A DNA stretch of 18,753 nt from Fidelibacterota bacterium (lineage in GTDB: Bacteria; Fidelibacterota; Fidelibacteria; Fidelibacterales; Fidelibacteraceae): positions 1-18,753 of the forward strand of contig DAOVOB010000002.1 in the NCBI GenBank assembly GCA_030629925.1. Direction: 5' to 3'. Under the pieces are notes generated by a model. That model was given only the letters and a program-made list of their open reading frames with translations, was not told where the DNA came from and searched no databases. Position numbers and translations under genes: made by a program. Below, one piece after another: positions 14,449-18,753 of this stretch; the first letter of the stretch is position 1, and each line of letters opens with the position of its first letter.

Positions 14449-17163
14449 CTAGTGAGCTTCGTACCAATTCTTCCCCACGCCAACATCAACTTTGAGTGGA
14501 ACGATGAGTTCGGCGGCAGACTCCATAATGGCAGGAACCTGTTTTTTGAATAATTCAAGTTCATCGGGATGAACTTCAAAGACCAGTTCATCGTGGACTT
14601 GCAGGATCATTTTGGATCTTAATTTTTCTTTTATCATCCAATCACGCATATGGATCATTGCGATCTTGATAATATCTGCAGCCGTTCCTTGTACCGGCAT
14701 ATTGATCGCGGCGCGTTTTGCCGCTTGCTGTAAATTACCGTTTTCGCTGTTGATATCAAGGATGGGGCGTTTCCGTCCGTAAGTTGTTTCCACATAACCA
14801 CGTTCTTTGCATTCGGCAATGGTTTTATCTATATACTCCCTTACGCCCGTATAACGCTCAAAATAAGCTTTGATGATCGCACCTGCCTCACCGTGAGATA
14901 TATTCAATTCCTGAGAAATGCGATGCGCGCCGGCTCCATACATAATTCCAAAATTAATGACCTTTGCCGTGCGACGCATATCGGATGTAACATCTTCCTG
15001 TTTCACAGAAAAAACCGTCGCGGCAGTGTGAGTATGGATATCAGCATCTTCTTTAAATGCGGCAACCAGATTGGGATCCTCGGATAAATGCGCCATAATA
15101 CGCAATTCAACCTGAGAATAATCTGCTGCCAGAATAAAATGATCCTTTTCTTGAGCACAAAATGCCTTACGTATCTCGCGTCCCATTTCAGTTCGAATGG
15201 GAATATTCTGGAAATTCGGATTTGAAGACGATAATCTTCCGGTCGCGGCAACTGTCTGATTAAAAGAACCGTGCACACGCTGAGTCTTTGGATTAATCAA
15301 GGCCGGCATAGCATCCACATAAGTGGAACGTAATTTTGTCAGCGATCTGAATTCCAGGATCTTCTCCGGTAAAGGATGCTTGTTTTTCAACTTCTCAAGT
15401 ACGGTAACATCGGTAGAATAGCCCGTTTTAGTTTTTTTAACCGGTGGAAGTCCCAGTTTCTTAAATAAAATGAGTCCCAATTGCTTTGGGGAATTAATAT
15501 TAAAGACACCGCCCGCCAAATCAAATATCTCTTCCATGGCACGGGTCATTTTTTGTCCGATATTTCTGCTCATGATCTTTAAAAACGGAACATCAAGGTA
15601 TACGCCATCCATTTCCATATCCAGTAGGACCGGAACCAGAGGCACTTCGATATCTTCCATAACTTTTAGAAGCGATGCTTCTTCAAGCTTTCTGATAAAT
15701 ACGCCGTAAAGCTGAAAAGTAATATCAGCATCTTCAGCAGCGTAAAAGGTGATCTTATCCAGATCAACTTCAGACATAGGGATCTGCTGGCTTTTTTTCT
15801 GACCGATCAATTCGGTGATGGGCTGCATATGATAATGAAGAAAACGATCCGATAAAAGATCGAGTTTATATGAATTATTATCGGGATTCAGTAAATAAGC
15901 AGCCAGCATGGTATCAAATAATTTACCGGCAACTCTTGCGCCGTGTTGCTGAAGAACGATCATATCGAATTTGATGTGCTGACCGATCTTTAGAATATTT
16001 TCATCCGCAAGAACCGGTTTTAATATATCAAGATGTTCTGTCGTGTATGGAATATAGTAAGCTTCCCAAGGAGTAAAGGCAAAAGACAATCCAACTAGAG
16101 GTGCCGTCACGGGATCAAGTCCATCTGTTTCCGTATCAAACGCGAACACAGACTGTTTTTCAAGCTTTACGGCAAGATCTTTGACTTTCTCAGGCGTATC
16201 ACAGCAAATATAATTCTGCTTTGCATTCGTCTCGACCGTCGACTGTCGACTGTCGATACTCTCCTCATCAGCGATTTCGCTTTCAAGTCGAAGATCTCTA
16301 ATAAATTTATACAGCTCTAAATCTTTTAATTGCTTAATAAGTTCTTCACGGTCGAAATCGCTATCCGCCCGCATATCGCGCCATTCCAGCTTCATGGGAA
16401 CATTGACGTCTATCGTGGCAAGTTCGCGGCTTAGACGGGCCATATCGGCCTCTTCCAGCAGTTTATCGCGCTGTTTCTCGTTCGACATATCAGGTGCGGC
16501 TTCAAGAAGGGCATCCATCGAACCATATTTTTGTAAATACTTGACGGCGGTCTTCTCTCCCACACCTTTTACTCCCGGAATATTATCTGAGCTGTCGCCC
16601 ATCAATCCCAAAAGATCAATAATATTTTCAGGCGGTACACCCCATTTTTCTTTTACACCGGCTTTATCGTAAATGGTCAGCGGTCGTTTACCGGTCGCAG
16701 GTGCATAGAGGAAAATATGATCATTCACCAATTGCATGAAATCTTTATCGCCCGATACCATGTAAGTATCGATCTTTTCTGATTCAGCACGACGTGCCAA
16801 AGTTCCAATGATATCATCTGCCTCAAATCCAGGCATCTCGATGATGGGAATATTCATGGCTGAGAGAATATCCTTGATCCATTGTATTTGAGGACGCATC
16901 TCAAAGGGCATTTTTTCTCGAGTTGCTTTATAATCGGGATATTTTTTATGTCGAAAAGTCTTTTCTTTGGAATCAAAGGCGACGGCAAGATAATCGGGAG
17001 ATTCATCTCTCACGATTTTCAATAAAGCGTTTAAAAATCCATATGTGGCAGAAATATGCCGTCCATCTGAAGTGACGAGAGGATTCCGGATCAGGGCAAA
17101 ATGTGCCCGGTAAGCGATGGCCATTCCATCAATGATAAATAATTTATTCATAGATTCTTTCAT
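14449..17163 (-). CDS. polA: DNA polymerase I
   Basis: Repair and Okazaki-fragment polymerase (904 aa, normal length) with three intact domains. The 5'-3' exonuclease is about 1-290: FIIDGMAIAYRAHFAL, FEADDIIG, VSGDKDF, and GLMGDSSDNIPGVKGVGEKTA. The 3'-5' proofreading domain is about 318-500, with DTE in FDTETDGLD (342-350), GQHIKFD (394-400) and YAAED (474-478), so proofreading residues look intact. The polymerase domain follows: motif A DYSQVELRI (681-689), motif B RRTAKVINFGIMYG (730-743), motif C LQVHDELVFEV (854-864). The linker at about 303-312 (IDSRQSTVET) is encoded by a 7-bp tandem repeat. Two starts are possible, 17163 and 17151; neither has a clear ribosome site. It stands alone on the minus strand. 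Confidence 0.97.
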   Translation of the reverse strand: MKESMNKLFIIDGMAIAYRAHFALIRNPLVTSDGRHISATYGFLNALLKIVRDESPDYLAVAFDSKEKTFRHKKYPDYKATREKMPFEMRPQIQWIKDILSAMNIPIIEMPGFEADDIIGTLARRAESEKIDTYMVSGDKDFMQLVNDHIFLYAPATGKRPLTIYDKAGVKEKWGVPPENIIDLLGLMGDSSDNIPGVKGVGEKTAVKYLQKYGSMDALLEAAPDMSNEKQRDKLLEEADMARLSRELATIDVNVPMKLEWRDMRADSDFDREELIKQLKDLELYKFIRDLRLESEIADEESIDSRQSTVETNAKQNYICCDTPEKVKDLAVKLEKQSVFAFDTETDGLDPVTAPLVGLSFAFTPWEAYYIPYTTEHLDILKPVLADENILKIGQHIKFDMIVLQQHGARVAGKLFDTMLAAYLLNPDNNSYKLDLLSDRFLHYHMQPITELIGQKKSQQIPMSEVDLDKITFYAAEDADITFQLYGVFIRKLEEASLLKVMEDIEVPLVPVLLDMEMDGVYLDVPFLKIMSRNIGQKMTRAMEEIFDLAGGVFNINSPKQLGLILFKKLGLPPVKKTKTGYSTDVTVLEKLKNKHPLPEKILEFRSLTKLRSTYVDAMPALINPKTQRVHGSFNQTVAATGRLSSSNPNFQNIPIRTEMGREIRKAFCAQEKDHFILAADYSQVELRIMAHLSEDPNLVAAFKEDADIHTHTAATVFSVKQEDVTSDMRRTAKVINFGIMYGAGAHRISQELNISHGEAGAIIKAYFERYTGVREYIDKTIAECKERGYVETTYGRKRPILDINSENGNLQQAAKRAAINMPVQGTAADIIKIAMIHMRDWMIKEKLRSKMILQVHDELVFEVHPDELELFKKQVPAIMESAAELIVPLKVDVGVGKNWYEAH
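16232..16258. repeat. Heptamer tandem repeat inside polA
   Basis: Plus-strand units TCGACCG, TCGACTG, TCGACTG, TCGATAC in 7-bp register. Read in the polA frame they encode part of the linker between the 5' exonuclease and the proofreading domains. Three units equal 21 bp, so the reading frame is kept. Confidence 0.75.
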
Positions 17164-17385
17164 TATATTTCATAAGCGTTTTGAATTTCGTATTTTTTAT
17201 CTATTTTTACAAGAATTGAATGTCATTACATGTATTTTATTATCACATTGACATGATACCATTTTTTTAGCTTTTAATTGATATTTTGGATATGAAAGTT
17301 TATGAGTTTAAGGGTTTAGAAGTTTAGGTCAACACTTCAACACTTCAACTTTTCAACATCTTCTAATGAACTTATAGGGATTTCG
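17164..17385. promoter_or_regulatory. Divergent promoter region between polA and the GH13-like lipoprotein
   Basis: A 222-bp AT-rich spacer between genes read outwards. On the plus strand an exact TTGACA (17248-17253) is followed by TTTAAT (17273-17278) with a long 19-bp spacing, a weak promoter candidate for the lipoprotein gene. AGGGA lies about 6 nt before the ATG at 17386. I found no convincing promoter for polA. The part from 17298 on is tandem repeats. Confidence 0.3.
17298..17360. repeat. Tandem repeats: GTTTA-type units then TCAACACT octamers
   Basis: GTTTA recurs four times in 17298-17327. Then four 8-bp units follow in perfect register from 17329: TCAACACT, TCAACACT, TCAACTTT, TCAACATC. 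The block ends 25 bp before the lipoprotein start codon, so it would lie in the 5' leader of that mRNA. Confidence 0.7.
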
Positions 17386-18753
17386 ATGAAATTTAAATTT
17401 ACTATTATATTATTTCTAACAGCGATACTACTTCTCTTCTCATGCTCAGAAAAGATCATCCCCGATCCACCTGTGCTCACCGACAAATGGATCACCATTT
17501 ATGATGAAGATGCTGAGGGGATCACCAATACCTGGTATAATGAGTTCCCAAGTACAAATTTCTCGGGCTCTACCTGGGATGACTGGCAAATGCCCAATGC
17601 TCGTTACCGCTGGCACAAACAGCGCTTTAGAGTCGGTGAACTCGACAGTACTTCTTGTTATTATCTTTCATGCAATACCGTTGCAAGTCCATCCTTGATC
17701 TGGTTGAACGGGACTTTACTCGATCAAGTAAATTATACTGAAAGCTATGTTCTGGATATTACTCCTTTTCTACTGGAAAATGATTATAATAACCTGGTGA
17801 TCCGTAATGAATATGTTGAAAAGTCATTTGGAATTCATGAATTGCATATTGAAAAAAGCAGGGGCAACACTCGCCTGGTAGATAAAAATTTAGATTATCA
17901 TTCCATGCCATTATATCATGAAAGTCCAAGCTACACACACAATCTTATTATCTATGAAGCTTTTACTCGTCATCTCTCCGGTGGAAATTTTACCGGCATG
18001 CAAAACATGACATCCCGGCTAAATCAACTGGGTATTAATATGGTATGGCTCATGCCTATGCATCCGATCGGAAATAGTCAAAAAGTGGGTTCACAGGGTT
18101 CCCCTTATGCTGTCCGTGATTATTTTACCACCAACTCCCGCTACGGCTCTATGACTCAATTTTCATCTTTGCGTTCCATGTTGCACCGTAATCACATCAA
18201 ACTCATGCTTGATGCGCCTATTACATACTCCGCTGTGGATCATTCCTGGGTTCGAGATTACCCCGCTTATTATCAAAAAGACGATCGGGGCAAGATGATC
18301 CAGCCTGTAGGCTATAAAAATAAAGATGTTTTTGCTTTTGATATGAATAATTCGTCCCTTCGCGGAAGAATGGAATCCTATCTTGATTTCTGGTTGGAAC
18401 AAGGTGTCGATGCTTTTAGGCTGACCGGTAGTAAAAATGTAGATGCCGAAGTCTTTCAGGAGTTCAGGGACCATTTTACCGATGCAGGTCAAGAACCTTT
18501 TCTGCTATCAGACGGGTCACAGGCCGAACATTTACTTTTTGGATTGGATGCAGTCAATGGCGATGCCCTTTATGAAGCATTCCGGGACATTTCAGACGGC
18601 AGAGCAAATGCAAGTTTGATCGGAAAGACACTGGCTGAAGAAATTCGTAAATATCCAAATAATGCTAAGATACTGCATTATGCCGAGAATCATGAAACAC
18701 CTCGTGCTATGAGCGCGATGGGAGTTAAAGATCATCATCTGGCTCTATTCATC
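17386..18753 (+). CDS. GH13-like lipoprotein with replaced catalytic residues, 5' part
   Basis: First 456 codons of a longer protein; the frame is open to the right edge. MKFKFTIILFLTAILLLFSC is a lipoprotein signal peptide (C20). Residues about 35-165 resemble a GH2-type galactose-binding beta-sandwich (WHKQRFRV, LIWLNGTLLDQ, YVLDITPFL). From about 185 an alpha-amylase (GH13) barrel begins: IIYEAFTRHL, GINMVWLMPMHPIG, GSPYAVRDYF. The conserved GH13 regions are altered. Region I is DAPITY from D276, where DxxxNH is usual. Region II is GVDAFRLT, with R345 kept but T347 in the nucleophile position. Region III is probably FLLSDG, with no Glu at the acid/base site. Region IV is NHETPR, with E437 for Asp. 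It is probably a non-catalytic, glycan-binding or structural protein at the cell surface. AGGGA lies about 6 nt before the ATG. Confidence 0.85.
   Translation, partial: MKFKFTIILFLTAILLLFSCSEKIIPDPPVLTDKWITIYDEDAEGITNTWYNEFPSTNFSGSTWDDWQMPNARYRWHKQRFRVGELDSTSCYYLSCNTVASPSLIWLNGTLLDQVNYTESYVLDITPFLLENDYNNLVIRNEYVEKSFGIHELHIEKSRGNTRLVDKNLDYHSMPLYHESPSYTHNLIIYEAFTRHLSGGNFTGMQNMTSRLNQLGINMVWLMPMHPIGNSQKVGSQGSPYAVRDYFTTNSRYGSMTQFSSLRSMLHRNHIKLMLDAPITYSAVDHSWVRDYPAYYQKDDRGKMIQPVGYKNKDVFAFDMNNSSLRGRMESYLDFWLEQGVDAFRLTGSKNVDAEVFQEFRDHFTDAGQEPFLLSDGSQAEHLLFGLDAVNGDALYEAFRDISDGRANASLIGKTLAEEIRKYPNNAKILHYAENHETPRAMSAMGVKDHHLALFI

Noticed and set aside
17386..18753. The GH13-like gene as a decaying pseudogene
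   Set aside because: The frame is open for 456 codons with a good signal peptide and ribosome site, and structural motifs around the changed residues are kept, which fits a selected non-catalytic protein better.

Overview
The window is about 18.75 kb of AT-rich bacterial chromosome carrying twelve or thirteen protein genes, two of them cut by the window edges. I see no rRNA, tRNA, CRISPR array, transposase or phage gene. Four predicted exported or membrane-anchored proteins (three with lipoprotein signal peptides) suggest a diderm. An NADH-linked [FeFe] hydrogenase points to a fermenting or syntrophic anaerobe. Intergenic DNA is rich in short hairpin repeats. Together these would fit an uncultured FCB-type lineage (for example Cloacimonadota or a relative), but that placement is a guess from style, not from a marker gene.

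Layout: (1) 3-2466, plus strand: the end of a Zn/Mn-type ABC ATPase, its ABC-3 family permease and a glycerate 2-kinase, all overlapping like one transcription unit and closed by a hairpin terminator. (2) 2665-6158, minus strand: hydCBA, a complete three-subunit NADH-linked [FeFe] hydrogenase, with its own palindromic terminator. HydB is short and lacks the C-terminal ferredoxin-like domain of electron-bifurcating enzymes. (3) 6318-9409, plus strand: dxs (isoprenoid precursor synthesis), a small lipoprotein of unknown function and a sulfotransferase. (4) 9410-9973: 560 bp of non-coding mosaic repeats. (5) 9974-13719, minus strand: nadB, a serpin lipoprotein and a PlsC-like acyltransferase, tightly coupled. 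(6) 13720-14448: 730 bp packed with REP-like hairpins and heptamer tandem repeats. (7) 14449-17163, minus strand: polA with all three domains intact. (8) 17386 to the window end, plus strand: a lipoprotein with a GH2-like beta-sandwich and a GH13 alpha-amylase-type barrel in which the catalytic residues appear to be replaced.

Most genes are housekeeping or central metabolism. The points that deserve attention are the apparently dead GH13 lipoprotein at the right edge, the nadB-serpin-acyltransferase operon, the short HydB that predicts a ferredoxin-independent hydrogenase, and the genome's habit of filling spacers with 6-8 bp tandem repeats and REP-like hairpins, one of which has entered the polA coding sequence. 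I do not see a clear new multi-gene defence or biosynthetic system.
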